This document shows, one piece after another, positions 25,933-34,222 of a stretch of 64,000 nt of DNA. The DNA is from Lewinellaceae bacterium. Lineage in GTDB: Bacteria; Bacteroidota; Bacteroidia; Chitinophagales; Saprospiraceae. Below the pieces are notes generated by a model, which worked only from the letters and a program-made list of their open reading frames with translations, had not been told where the DNA came from and searched no databases. The stretch is from the NCBI GenBank assembly GCA_020636215.1, contig JACJYG010000005.1, forward strand, positions 372,001-436,000, in the 5' to 3' direction. Numbering within the stretch: the first letter of the stretch is position 1; every line of letters begins with the position of its first letter. The translations under genes and the position numbers were made by a program.

Positions 25933-26064
25933 TCAGGCGCCCATAGCCTTGCGCGCCAGTTGTACCAGTAACCAACGGATAGCGGCTACAACGGCAGCAA
26001 CGGATGCTGCAGCAGCGATGGCCTTACTCTTCCAACTCTCGTTTTGGTGATGCTTGTTCGCCAT
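25933..26064 (-). CDS. 43-residue hydrophobic small protein
   Basis: An ATG at 26064 opens a complete 43-codon frame. The product starts with a polar, basic stretch (MANKHHQNESWKSK), has one alanine/valine-rich hydrophobic segment (AIAAAASVAAVVAAIRWLLV) and ends in a basic tail (QLARKAMGA). This is a convincing single-pass or amphipathic membrane peptide, and the codon use looks coding. I do not recognise a family. It is transcribed towards the trans-sulfuration gene but lies 193 bp from it and is divergent from the LytS-type kinase gene 211 bp away. It could be a small membrane regulator or a toxin-like peptide; neither is shown. Confidence 0.5.
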   Translation of the reverse strand: MANKHHQNESWKSKAIAAAASVAAVVAAIRWLLVQLARKAMGA

Positions 26065-26274
26065 GATATGGTGCTTTTTGACAATGAAATCTGGTTCTAC
26101 ATCCTTTTAAATTTAGGCAAAAAGGGAAGGGGTGTAAAGTTCTTGTAGCAGAAGGCAGGCTTTTTGTAGTAGAAAGGTATAGGAGAGGCCCGGGCGCCCA
26201 GCCGGGCTATCGGGTAGAAGTTGTTTTTAGCACATTAGCTTGTTTATCATCCGGAAAAAGCCAAAATTAGCGGG

Positions 26275-27450
26275 ATGGCAATGCCGCAATCCACTCTCAG
26301 AATTACCAAGGCGCAGGTACAGGTGTTTCAGATCCTGCGTAAGGACGTTGTCCAGCATCTGGCATTCGGCGGCCTGGTTTTTGTAGTCGTATTTTGCTTT
26401 TTTGCCATCCACGCCTGGTATCAGGGCAAAGCCGAATTGCTGGAAGCACTCGATTACAAAAGGAAGGCTTTCTGGATTGTTTTCCGGGAAGCCTTGTTGT
26501 ATACTTTTATGATGGGCGTGCCGGTATATTTCAACCTCATATTTATTTATAAAGGCCGCGTACAGGCTTTTCTGGAAAAGCGAATCTTTACCAGGACAAG
26601 GCTTCAGGGGTGGGGATTTCATATTTTTCTTACCCTGAGCTTCTTTACCTCTATTGCTTTTGCGCTCCTGTATGCTCCCCTTATTCATGCCTATTTTGAG
26701 ATTCCGGACCAGAAATGGTATGAACTCAGTATCGTTATCCTCTTTCTGATCATTTGCACCACCGGGGTCTCCTTTACCAAGGAAGCCATCGAGCACAGCC
26801 GGGAACTGGAACGAAAATCGCGTCAGGAAGCTATCCGGCGGGGGCGGGAACTGGAACGGGAACTTAATTTTATCAAGAAACAGATCCGGCCTCATTTTCT
26901 GTTTAATACCCTGGCCAACCTGCAGGTGCTGGCGCGCCGAAAGGCAGACAACCTCCCCGAACTGATCGGTGAATTGTCGCGCCTGCTCCGGCACCTGGTA
27001 TATAAAACAAACGAAAAACTGGCCCCGCTGGAAGACGAACTTAACTTCATAGAGAGTTATATCAGCCTGCAACGCCTGCAATTGTCCCGCAATACCGAGC
27101 TACTGTTGGAAACGGAGGGCGAGGTAAAGGCCCTCCACCGTATCGCCCCCATGATTTTGTTGCTTTTTGTTGAGAACTGCTTCAAGCATTATAACAGTAA
27201 GGGGCCGGGAAAGAAACTCATCCATATTCACTTTCAAATTGAGGAGGATTACCTTTACGCCACCATACGCAATACTTTTAAACCTAACGCCCGCAATGAA
27301 GATACCCTCCACGAGCGCCGGGAAGAAGGCGGAGTTGGGCTCGCCACTGCTCTGGAGAACCTCAACCTGGTCTACAAGGGCCGTCAAAAAGTGAATATTG
27401 GCCAGGACGGCCAGCTGTTTACGGTTCAACTGCAAATTCCATTGTTATGA
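26275..27450 (+). CDS. LytS/YehU-type sensor histidine kinase
   Basis: The 391-residue protein has four hydrophobic segments (about residues 29-47, 74-92, 115-137 and 148-167), which is a common sensor layout in this family. A coiled coil of charged residues leads to the His_kinase domain with phospho-acceptor His207 in KKQIRPHFLFNTLANLQ. An HATPase_c domain with APMILLLFVENCFKH (N box) and GVGLATALENLNLVY (G box) completes it. The stop overlaps the start of the LytTR regulator by 4 bp, so the two are translationally coupled. These pairs often sense small molecules or cell-envelope cues; the stimulus here is unknown. Confidence 0.9.
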   Translation: MAMPQSTLRITKAQVQVFQILRKDVVQHLAFGGLVFVVVFCFFAIHAWYQGKAELLEALDYKRKAFWIVFREALLYTFMMGVPVYFNLIFIYKGRVQAFLEKRIFTRTRLQGWGFHIFLTLSFFTSIAFALLYAPLIHAYFEIPDQKWYELSIVILFLIICTTGVSFTKEAIEHSRELERKSRQEAIRRGRELERELNFIKKQIRPHFLFNTLANLQVLARRKADNLPELIGELSRLLRHLVYKTNEKLAPLEDELNFIESYISLQRLQLSRNTELLLETEGEVKALHRIAPMILLLFVENCFKHYNSKGPGKKLIHIHFQIEEDYLYATIRNTFKPNARNEDTLHERREEGGVGLATALENLNLVYKGRQKVNIGQDGQLFTVQLQIPLL

Positions 27451-28190
27451 AGCGTAAATACGGCTATATCGTAGTTGAAGATGTTGAATTGCAGTTGGAA
27501 AACCTGATACACCTGCTGGATACCCGCCTGGACCTGAAACTATTGGGTAGTTTCGATAATGCCGAAGATGCCTATGATTTTCTGACCGACGAAAAGCAGC
27601 CGGCGCCCGATATCATGTTCCTCGATATTGAAATGCCGGAGCTGAGCGGTTTCAACCTTCTGGAAGCCCTCCGGCAGGCGCCCCTCTCCATGAAGGTGAT
27701 CATAACGACCGCTTTTCCGAATTATGCAATCAAAAGTTATGATTACTCCATTAGCGGCTACTTGCTTAAGCCCATTGAACTGGGGAAGCTCAACAAATCT
27801 GTGGATAAAGCGATTGATGAACTGCATTCCGGCCAACCAGCACCGGCTCCTGAACTCAAGGAACACCTCCTGATCAAGGAAAAAAAACGTTGGATCAAGC
27901 TGTCCTACGAGGAGATCCTCTATTGCGAAGGCGCCAATGTTGATGTCCGGATCATAACTCCAGAGACGACTTACCTCACCCGGGAAAGGGTTAAAAACCT
28001 GGAACAGGCGCTGCCAGCCAACCGCTTCCTGCGTATCCACGATAGCTTTATCATCAACCTTTCCTATATCAAAAGTTACGCCAGCAACTTCACCTCTGTA
28101 AGCCTGTGCTTCCAACCGGGTAGCCCTCTGCATACGCTCAATATTGGCCCCAAATACCGGGAACGTTTCCGTCGGTTGATGCAAGGGTGA
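27447..28190 (+). CDS. LytTR-family response regulator
   Basis: The 247-residue protein has a receiver domain (about residues 5-125) with phospho-acceptor Asp60 (FLDIEMPELSG) and Lys near 107 (YLLKPIEL). A LytTR DNA-binding domain follows at about residues 140-247 (LLIKEKKRWIKLSYEEILYC; RFLRIHDSFIINL). LytTR proteins bind direct repeats upstream of target promoters. The gene overlaps the upstream kinase gene by 4 bp, so it is the cognate partner. No obvious target operon lies next to it. Confidence 0.92.
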   Translation: MKRKYGYIVVEDVELQLENLIHLLDTRLDLKLLGSFDNAEDAYDFLTDEKQPAPDIMFLDIEMPELSGFNLLEALRQAPLSMKVIITTAFPNYAIKSYDYSISGYLLKPIELGKLNKSVDKAIDELHSGQPAPAPELKEHLLIKEKKRWIKLSYEEILYCEGANVDVRIITPETTYLTRERVKNLEQALPANRFLRIHDSFIINLSYIKSYASNFTSVSLCFQPGSPLHTLNIGPKYRERFRRLMQG

Positions 28191-28264
28191 TGAGCAGCAG
28201 GCAGTTTCCAGTGTGCAGTATCCTACCCAATACCTGATTTTAACTGACAAATCCCAAATGCGGC

Positions 28265-28621
28265 CTACTGCCCATTGTACATCACCCCCGAACTGGGCGT
28301 TTCGTACAGCTCGATGCGGGATAACAGTGGCAGCACTGGTTTCAGTTGTTCCCAGGCCCAAATGGCAATGTGCTCGGCAGTAGGGTTGGAGAGGCCTTCT
28401 ATATCGTTGAGTACTTTGTGGTCGAGTTGTGGCTCTATCCTTTTCCAGGCCTTTTTCAGGTCGGCAAAATCCATAACCCAGCCCAGGAGCGGGTCCAGGG
28501 GCCCTTCCACATAAATCCGAATACGGTAAGTGTGGCCGTGCATGTTCCGGCATTTATGCGTTTCCGGAACATTGGGTAGAAAGTGGGCGGCGTCAAAAGT
28601 GAACTCCTTAAAAACGATCAT
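28265..28621 (-). CDS. queD: 6-carboxy-5,6,7,8-tetrahydropterin synthase
   Basis: QueD converts 7,8-dihydroneopterin triphosphate to 6-carboxytetrahydropterin, an early step in queuosine (tRNA modification) synthesis. The 118-residue protein has the zinc ligands His13, His28 and His30 (FDAAHFL, NMHGH) and catalytic Cys24 (THKCRN). The C-terminal PTAEHIAIWAWEQL segment supplies the second conserved His and the ETPSSG block the substrate glutamate, as expected for the T-fold family. Length fits the family. It is divergent from the Rrf2 regulator and convergent with the LytTR gene. The related 6-pyruvoyl-tetrahydropterin synthase is the main alternative. Confidence 0.9.
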   Translation of the reverse strand: MIVFKEFTFDAAHFLPNVPETHKCRNMHGHTYRIRIYVEGPLDPLLGWVMDFADLKKAWKRIEPQLDHKVLNDIEGLSNPTAEHIAIWAWEQLKPVLPLLSRIELYETPSSGVMYNGQ

Positions 28622-28646
28622 TCTTTCAGATATTATTAAAAAAAAG

Positions 28647-28654
28647 TAGTTTTG
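28647..28654 (+). promoter_or_regulatory. promoter -7 element for the Rrf2 gene
   Basis: TAGTTTTG fully matches TAnnTTTG and sits 33 bp before the GTG start at 28688. The upstream TTG at 28652 falls inside it and so cannot be the start. An A-rich tract precedes it. Confidence 0.4.
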
Positions 28655-28687
28655 AGAGAATTAGCTCTTAAAATTAAGATATATCAA

Positions 28688-29125
28688 GTGAAAGTCTTGT
28701 CAAAAAGTTGCGTCTATGGGCTGCGGGCGCTGCTTTATATCGTATCGGAAAAGCCCCGGGGAGCATTCGTCAACATCCGGGAAATATCGGAACAATTGGA
28801 AATTTCCTTTCATTTTCTGACCAAAACTTTCCAGGTACTAACCGAGGAAGGGATGCTGCGGTCTTACCGCGGCCCAAATGGAGGCATCGCCCTGGTTAAA
28901 GAACCGGAAGATATCTTCCTGATTGACATCGTTTGCGCGCTGGATGGCCCTGATTTTTTCGATAAGTGCCTGTTGGGCCTGGCCGGATGTGGGGAAGCAG
29001 CTCCTTGCCCGGCCCACGATTTTTGGATCAGCCATAAGGCGGCATTGCGGGAAGAATTCAGCACGACCTCTCTGGCCAAAATGGGAACAAAGATAAACAA
29101 AGAAAAGCTGAGGTTGGGGCCCTAG
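28688..29125 (+). CDS. Rrf2-family transcriptional regulator
   Basis: The 145-residue protein starts VLSKSCVYGLRALLYIV, the standard Rrf2 winged-helix opening, with GTG at 28688 (TTG at 28697 is possible). The helix-turn-helix includes REISEQLEISFHFLTKTFQVL, and the wing has GPNGGIALVK. Three cysteines in CLLGLAGCGEAAPCPAHDFW match the iron-sulfur ligand pattern of IscR/NsrR-type members, so it probably senses redox state, nitric oxide or Fe-S supply. A TAnnTTTG promoter element precedes it. The neighbours (queD, then a haem peroxidase) are compatible with oxidative-stress control, but no binding site was identified. Confidence 0.88.
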   Translation: MKVLSKSCVYGLRALLYIVSEKPRGAFVNIREISEQLEISFHFLTKTFQVLTEEGMLRSYRGPNGGIALVKEPEDIFLIDIVCALDGPDFFDKCLLGLAGCGEAAPCPAHDFWISHKAALREEFSTTSLAKMGTKINKEKLRLGP

Positions 29126-29383
29126 GCAGTTGGCAGTCGGCAGTAAACAGTGGGCAATGTGCTGCAGCAGGCGAGAGGAGCCTGTCCTCGTCCCTTAGCC
29201 AGGGCGGCTTTCCGAATTCCAATCCATTCCTCTTAAGTTTTTAAATAAAAAAAAGTGTTATTTGTTGAAACATATTTAAGATAAAATAGTATTAAATCTT
29301 AATGCAGTGGCTGTACACCTTGCCAACTGCCGTGCTGTACCCCCCACCATTATCGATTCATTCATTCACCAAAAGCAATTCCC

Positions 29384-31312
29384 ATGAGAATTACTTTACC
29401 CCGAATTTGCGTATTGTGTTGGGCTGCCCTGCTTGTCGGCGGCTTCCAGAACCTCACCGCCCAGGAGTACCGGGCCATCGATGGTGCGAACAACAATTTC
29501 CTCAAGCCGTACTGGGGGGCTGCCGGTGTGCAGGTAGTATCGGCCAGCACTATTGCCTATGGAGATGGCATTTCGACGCCGGCTGGTGCTGACCGGCCCA
29601 ACCCGCGGACGATCAGTAACGCCCTTTTTGCCCAAAACACGATGGCGGAAGACCCACGAGGCCTGAGCGCTTATACCTGGGCCTGGGGCCAGTTTATCGA
29701 CCATGATATAACCCTGGGCCCCGACGATCCAACGGAGACGATGAACATTGCGGTACCTCCCTTCGACGCCTTTTTTGACCCGCAGGGGACAGGTTCGGTG
29801 GTGATCCCTATGCACCGCTCTGCTTATGACCCTACGACCGGGACCAGCCCCGACAACCCCCGCATCCATATGAATGCTATTACAGCTTTTATTGATGGGT
29901 CAGGGGTATACGGTTCCAACCAGGAGCGGGCGTACTGGTTGCGCTCCTTTGCCGGGGGGAAGCTTCGGGTGTCGGCTGGCAACCTGCCGCCATTTAACAC
30001 GACGACGGGCGAATACGATGCCCCGATTGAAAGCACCGCACCGGAAATGGCTATGCCTTTACCTTATGTACAGAAATGGTTTGTACTGGGGGATGTGCGG
30101 GGCAACGAAAATCCCTTTCTGCTGGCAATGCATACGCTCTTCATCCGGGAACACAACCGCCTTTGCGAAGAACTGGCGGAAGCGAATCCCAGCTGGACGG
30201 ATGAGCAACTGTACCAACACGCCCGCAAACTGGTTGGCGCGCTCATCCAGGCTATTGTTTATGAAGAATGGTTACCCACCCTGGGCATGAGCCTGGAGCC
30301 CTTCAACGGCTATAATCCCTATGTTGACCCGGGCATCATGAACGTATTCTCGGCGGCAGCCTACCGCTACGGGCACTCCACCATCAATAATATACTGGTC
30401 CGGATGGACGACGGCGGGCACGCCATGCCCCAGGGGCACATTCAACTGCGCGATGCTTACTTCAACCCGCAGGCTACGCTGGAGGTTGGGGGTATCGAGC
30501 CGTACTTCATTGGCATGTCTACGGTAGTGGAACAGGATTTTGACTGCAAGGTTATTGACGACCTGCGCAATTTCCTGTTTGGCCCTCCTGGCGCCGGCGG
30601 ACTCGACCTCGTGGCCCTGAACATCAACCGCGGGCGCGACCGGGGCCTGGCGGATTACAATACTATCCGTGCGGATTTTGGAATGGCGCCCCGGGAAAGC
30701 TTCCAGGAAATATGTTCCGACCCGCTGATGAGCGCTGCGTTGGGAATGGTGTATCACGATGTCAACCATATCGACCCCTGGGTTGGGATGTTGGCTGAGG
30801 ACCACATGCCCAATGCATTGTTTGGCGAAACGGCCATGGAGATCATCGGCCGGCAATTCCATGCCCTTCGGGAAGGCGACCGTTTCTACTACGAAAACGA
30901 CCCCTGGCTTTCGTTGGAAGAGAAGGCCTGGGTCAAAGGCAACCGCCTGGCTGATATTATCCGCCGCAACTGCCCGATTACCTGCCTGCACGATGACGTC
31001 TTTATTGCTAAGTCCCTTACGCCAAGCCGCGAGGTGGCTGCGGTGGATCAATTGCCCTTTACGGTATTCCCCAACCCGGCAACGGACCGGGTGAATGTGC
31101 GCCTGGGACAGGAGGCTTCTTCGGAAATACTGGTCCGTATTACCGACGCTTACGGCCGGGAACTGATGTACCGGGAGTTCGACAACCTGGCGTCAGGTGA
31201 AGCCATTTCATTCGAGTTGAATGATGCTTTGCCGGCCGGCCTGTACCACGTAGTAGTGATGATGGGCAATCAGGTGGGGCATCAGGCTTTCGTGCGGATG
31301 AAGGACAAATAG
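29384..31312 (+). CDS. T9SS-exported animal-type haem peroxidase
   Basis: The 642-residue protein has a signal peptide (about residues 1-27) and an animal haem-peroxidase (peroxidase-cyclooxygenase superfamily) domain. Distal His107 is in WGQFIDHDI. The HMNAITAFIDGSGVYGS calcium-site region and an R-E-H-N-R-L motif follow. Proximal His331 lies in AAAYRYGHSTIN, and the conserved NINRGRDRGLADYN loop is present. Such enzymes oxidise halides or organic substrates with H2O2. The last 80 residues begin FTVFPNPATDRVNV and end in a T9SS sorting domain, so it is secreted or held at the cell surface. It follows the Rrf2 gene by about 260 bp. Confidence 0.9.
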   Translation: MRITLPRICVLCWAALLVGGFQNLTAQEYRAIDGANNNFLKPYWGAAGVQVVSASTIAYGDGISTPAGADRPNPRTISNALFAQNTMAEDPRGLSAYTWAWGQFIDHDITLGPDDPTETMNIAVPPFDAFFDPQGTGSVVIPMHRSAYDPTTGTSPDNPRIHMNAITAFIDGSGVYGSNQERAYWLRSFAGGKLRVSAGNLPPFNTTTGEYDAPIESTAPEMAMPLPYVQKWFVLGDVRGNENPFLLAMHTLFIREHNRLCEELAEANPSWTDEQLYQHARKLVGALIQAIVYEEWLPTLGMSLEPFNGYNPYVDPGIMNVFSAAAYRYGHSTINNILVRMDDGGHAMPQGHIQLRDAYFNPQATLEVGGIEPYFIGMSTVVEQDFDCKVIDDLRNFLFGPPGAGGLDLVALNINRGRDRGLADYNTIRADFGMAPRESFQEICSDPLMSAALGMVYHDVNHIDPWVGMLAEDHMPNALFGETAMEIIGRQFHALREGDRFYYENDPWLSLEEKAWVKGNRLADIIRRNCPITCLHDDVFIAKSLTPSREVAAVDQLPFTVFPNPATDRVNVRLGQEASSEILVRITDAYGRELMYREFDNLASGEAISFELNDALPAGLYHVVVMMGNQVGHQAFVRMKDK

Positions 31313-31328
31313 GAAGGAAATGTTATTC

Positions 31329-31358
31329 AAAAAGGGAGTGCTGCCGAAGCAGCACTCC
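31329..31358 (-). terminator. UUCG-tetraloop terminator, minus strand
   Basis: GGAGTGCTGC at 31335-31344 pairs perfectly with 31349-31358. Read on the minus strand the loop is TTCG closed by C-G, a very stable tetraloop, and CTTTTTG follows. On the plus strand no T-tract follows, so it terminates a minus-strand transcript, namely that of the 33-residue peptide gene. Confidence 0.8.
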
Positions 31359-31436
31359 TAAAACCCCAAAAAACCAAATGAAAACAAATTTTTATACTAC
31401 CGCGGATAGCCAGTTTTTAAGAGTAGCCATCCCATT

Positions 31437-31538
31437 TTACTTATCCCGCCAAATTTTGAAGTTGACGGTTTCGTATTGACTCTTAGCCATTGTGGTTACG
31501 CCTATTAATGCAACCAATGCCAGGAATAAGTTTTTCAT
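31437..31538 (-). CDS. 33-residue secreted peptide, unknown function
   Basis: An ATG at 31538 opens a 33-codon frame ending in TAA at 31437. It encodes a convincing signal peptide (MKNLFLALVALIGVTTMAKSQ). After likely cleavage a 12-residue peptide, YETVNFKIWRDK, would remain. The gene lies between two minus-strand terminators, the UUCG hairpin downstream and the mscS terminator upstream, so it seems to have its own transcript. I do not recognise the peptide. It could be a signalling or defence peptide, or an outer-membrane-associated peptide. No promoter match was clear. Confidence 0.5.
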   Translation of the reverse strand: MKNLFLALVALIGVTTMAKSQYETVNFKIWRDK

Positions 31539-31659
31539 TTCTCGTGTTCTTGAGTTATTGGAGTTGGGTAATCAGGGTTTTCCTTTCCCGATCCCGGAGA
31601 TAGTGGTGCGGATAATGGCATTAGGTGTAAACAGGCTGAATACGCTGCCTGGAAAGTGC

Positions 31660-31721
31660 AAAAACCGGTGCGGGCAATAATAAATAAAACTCAAGGGGAA
31701 TCTGCCCGCACCCGGTTTTTT
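31660..31721 (-). terminator. terminator of mscS
   Basis: TGCGGGCA (31669-31676) pairs with TGCCCGCA (31703-31710), extended by CCGG pairing after one bulge and an A/T-rich base. On the minus strand the stem is followed by a TTTTTG run. It lies within about 10 bp of the mscS stop. Confidence 0.65.
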
Positions 31722-31730
31722 AAGACCCTA

Positions 31731-32561
31731 TTATTCAATGATCTTTACCTTGTTGGTAAGCAATTCATGGGCCGGAATGACGACCTTTTCATTTTGCTCA
31801 TTTTTTATAGTGGCGGAAATATTGCTGACCTGGATGATCTGGCCCTTTACACCGTTCACTTCTATTGTCATGCCAACTACAAAAGTGCGGCGATTGAAAA
31901 AACCCGCCAGCAGGTTGGATAAGATTTCCCGGGAGGCAAAACCATAGGAAATAGCCGCCGCCGCCAGTATGGCGCCCATGATTAGCAGTAGGTTAGAGGT
32001 GATGATCGTGGTGTCCATGCCTGCCTGTTCCAAAGCAGTCAGGGTAATGATAATGAGCAATAAGTAGAATACAAAAGCGCCGATGATCTTTCCACTGCTG
32101 ATTCCCAGCGAATGGGTGGCGCTTTGGATAAAATCCCGCACAAAAGTAGCGATATAAGTACCCACGATGAAAAAAACAATGGCGATCATCAACTTGGGCA
32201 AGTAGCCCAGCAAATTCGAAACCTCCTCTGAAACGGCATGCCAGCCCAGTGTATCCGAAGCGGTGATGACCACCAGTAAAATAAGGATCCAATATACAAA
32301 GCGGCCGATCAGTTTACTTGGGGCTATTGTAATATTGGCCCGCTTTAGGAATTGATCCGCTTTCACTTTTTCAGCCAGCGTATCAAACCGCGCTACTTTT
32401 AGCAAACGAGTGATACCCCCGGAAACCAGGCGCGCAAACAGCCACCCCAACAAGAGCACTACAATTGCTCCAATGATACCTGGAATAGCCCCCATAAAGG
32501 TTGCACCAAACGCCCGCAGGGATTCAAAAAAAACATCAGGCCAGTTGGTTAGGTCCTCCAT
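31731..32561 (-). CDS. mscS: MscS-family small-conductance mechanosensitive channel
   Basis: The 276-residue protein opens with about 20 polar residues. Three to four transmembrane segments follow (IPGIIGAIVVLLLGWLFARL; FVYWILILLVVITASDTLG; PKLMIAIVFFIVGTYIA; FYLLLIIITLTALEQ). The pore-lining TM3 region is AAAISYGFASREILSNLLAGFFN, with the Gly/Ala pattern characteristic of MscS. A beta domain follows (VVGMTIEVNGVKGQIIQVS). MscS channels open under membrane tension to release solutes on hypo-osmotic shock. The length fits the E. coli protein (286). It has its own terminator, and the upstream region leads to an unrelated small gene. Confidence 0.88.
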   Translation of the reverse strand: MEDLTNWPDVFFESLRAFGATFMGAIPGIIGAIVVLLLGWLFARLVSGGITRLLKVARFDTLAEKVKADQFLKRANITIAPSKLIGRFVYWILILLVVITASDTLGWHAVSEEVSNLLGYLPKLMIAIVFFIVGTYIATFVRDFIQSATHSLGISSGKIIGAFVFYLLLIIITLTALEQAGMDTTIITSNLLLIMGAILAAAAISYGFASREILSNLLAGFFNRRTFVVGMTIEVNGVKGQIIQVSNISATIKNEQNEKVVIPAHELLTNKVKIIE

Positions 32562-32639
32562 TATCTTGTTCGGTTGGTTCTGTTTGCGGAATATAGACCG
32601 GATTTAGGAAAAAGGCCACACTTCTTTTAGAATCATTTG

Positions 32640-32888
32640 CTATTCTTCTTCCTCCGGCTCCGCTGCGGTCAGAGGCGCCCCGACCGCTTCCAGAATGGAC
32701 AAATTAGCCAGGGCGAATTTGCCTGTAAACAAATCGGCTACTTCTGAAAAGAAATCCAAGGCGTCCAACGTAGAAAAAACTGCTTCCTGTAATTCCTGGG
32801 GCGGCGCAGTCTCCCTGGGTAGGGCCAGGAGTTTTTCTCCCAGGATGTTATCATGGAACAGGTCTTCACCATCATGCATCTTTCTCAT
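32640..32888 (-). CDS. small acidic protein overlapping the ECF sigma factor gene
   Basis: The 82-residue protein (MRKMHDGEDLFHDNILG...) has no signal peptide or transmembrane segment. It is acidic, with a glutamate-rich tail, and predicted helical around LQEAVFSTLDALDFFSEVADLF. Its start overlaps the end of the ECF sigma gene by 17 bp, so the two are translationally coupled. Anti-sigma factors usually lie here, but they normally have a membrane helix, which is absent. It may be a cytosolic modulator of the sigma factor. I do not recognise a family; the coupling is what supports a real gene. Confidence 0.55.
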   Translation of the reverse strand: MRKMHDGEDLFHDNILGEKLLALPRETAPPQELQEAVFSTLDALDFFSEVADLFTGKFALANLSILEAVGAPLTAAEPEEEE

Positions 32889-33480
32889 GGGTTGACTTTT
32901 TTATCAATTCGGCCAGATGGGCCCGGCTTCTTTGTAATCGCATTTTTATGGCGCTTTCGCTACTCTGCAGCAAACTGCTAATCTCTTTGATCGGCAGCCC
33001 GTCCTGATAAAACATCGTCAGGAGTAGCTTTTCTGTTGGCTTCAGCTTTTCAAAGGCAGCTTCCATACTGGAGAGCTGTGCTTCGCGAAACAGTTTATGT
33101 TGTAGCTCCCAATCATCATCCGCCGGTTCGTTCGGCAATTCAGAAATGGGCGTTGAGTACATTCTCTTTTTTTTGTTGAGATAGTCAAAACAGTGATTGT
33201 ACACGATAGCGAATACCCACGAATAAAAGGGCGCATCCCCTTTATACCGGCTGATGTTGACAAAGATCTTGATGAAAATATCGTGCATCAGGTCTTTGGC
33301 CACTTCTGTGTCGCCGGCCAGGCTGATGCACTTGTGATAGATCTTGCCGGCATAGCGTTGGTATAACTCCGCCTGGAAAAGGCGCAGTTCTTTTTGGTTT
33401 TGGGCCTGTATGATGCGGAGTACCACTTCCTGGTCGGGAATCTCTTTGAATTGGGATGTCTTGCCTTTTGAAAAGTCCAT
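32872..33480 (-). CDS. ECF-type RNA polymerase sigma factor
   Basis: The 202-residue protein carries sigma-70 region 2 at about residues 35-105 (AKDLMHDIFIKIF, then SWVFAIVYNHCFDYL). Region 4 lies at about 140-195 (LKPTEKLLLTMFYQDGLPIKEISSLLQSS, recognition helix in SAIKMRLQRSRAHL). Regions 1.1 and 3 are absent, as in extracytoplasmic-function sigma factors. The end overlaps the following small acidic gene by 17 bp. The target regulon is unknown; the neighbours do not include a classical membrane anti-sigma factor with a transmembrane segment, unless the next small protein serves that role. Confidence 0.9.
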   Translation of the reverse strand: MDFSKGKTSQFKEIPDQEVVLRIIQAQNQKELRLFQAELYQRYAGKIYHKCISLAGDTEVAKDLMHDIFIKIFVNISRYKGDAPFYSWVFAIVYNHCFDYLNKKKRMYSTPISELPNEPADDDWELQHKLFREAQLSSMEAAFEKLKPTEKLLLTMFYQDGLPIKEISSLLQSSESAIKMRLQRSRAHLAELIKKSTHEKDA

Positions 33481-33611
33481 TTAATAAGGTGGAGCCACTT
33501 TTTTGTTGCCAGTACAAATGATGTAACAGAGGCGTGTGCGTGAAGATGGCTTGGTGATGCTTTGACTTAAAACACAACAATGCGTAAGGGCCCCTGAAGG
33601 CAAAAGTGCGA

Positions 33612-34043
33612 TTACTGCAAGAGGCTATCAGCTTTAATGGGATAGGTGATTTGTACATGCCCTGTTACCTTATCGTTGGCCATGTTCACCACTTTGAGTT
33701 TCCAATCGCTACCTCTGAGGGTATCTCCTTCGGTTACTTCATACACCAATTCTGCCGGGCTGCCTCCGTCGGTACGGGCAATATAATTCATTTGGCCGGG
33801 CCGGAAAAGGATCAGCGAAAGCTCGGTTTTCCCCGGGCTCCATTCGGCAAAGGCCCGGATCTCACCCGTTTGGACAAGGTTGAATTCAATCGTCTCCCGT
33901 TCCCCAACGGCCAATGAAAAGTCCTTTTCAATAATACCTTCCGTAAGTGTTCGGGAAGCACCCATGAACAGGAAAATGAGCACAATCGCCACCAGTGCAT
34001 TAGTCACCATTCCCAATACCGGATAAATGCGATTCTTTTTCAT
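33612..34043 (-). CDS. single-pass membrane protein of unknown function
   Basis: The ATG at 34043 gives 143 residues; the longer frame has an unlikely leader. A transmembrane segment at about residues 8-30 (VLGMVTNALVAIVLIFLFMGA) is followed by a strand-rich extracytoplasmic domain (VGERETIEFNLVQTG; LYEVTEGDTLRGSDWKLKVVN). No lipobox is seen. The pattern resembles small anchored beta-sandwich proteins. It is transcribed towards the sigma gene, about 130 bp away, so it could belong to the same regulatory unit, but nothing proves it. Confidence 0.6.
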   Translation of the reverse strand: MKKNRIYPVLGMVTNALVAIVLIFLFMGASRTLTEGIIEKDFSLAVGERETIEFNLVQTGEIRAFAEWSPGKTELSLILFRPGQMNYIARTDGGSPAELVYEVTEGDTLRGSDWKLKVVNMANDKVTGHVQITYPIKADSLLQ

Positions 34044-34222
34044 CCTTTTAGCTTTGGTTGATAGAATTTCAGGCTCCCATGCCCTCGCTTCCCTCCTGGG
34101 TTGGAAGGCATGGGTTTCTATCCATATTATAGGATGCTTTCTGCTATTTCTCAATGATTTTAGTCACCGTTTTTTTGCAGTCTAATGCCCATCAGGCCGA
34201 CTACAAACTGCTATACCGGAAA

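Noticed and set aside
27540..28553. 337-codon minus-strand frame across the LytTR gene and queD
   Set aside because: Covers two intact genes; its product has no recognisable domain.
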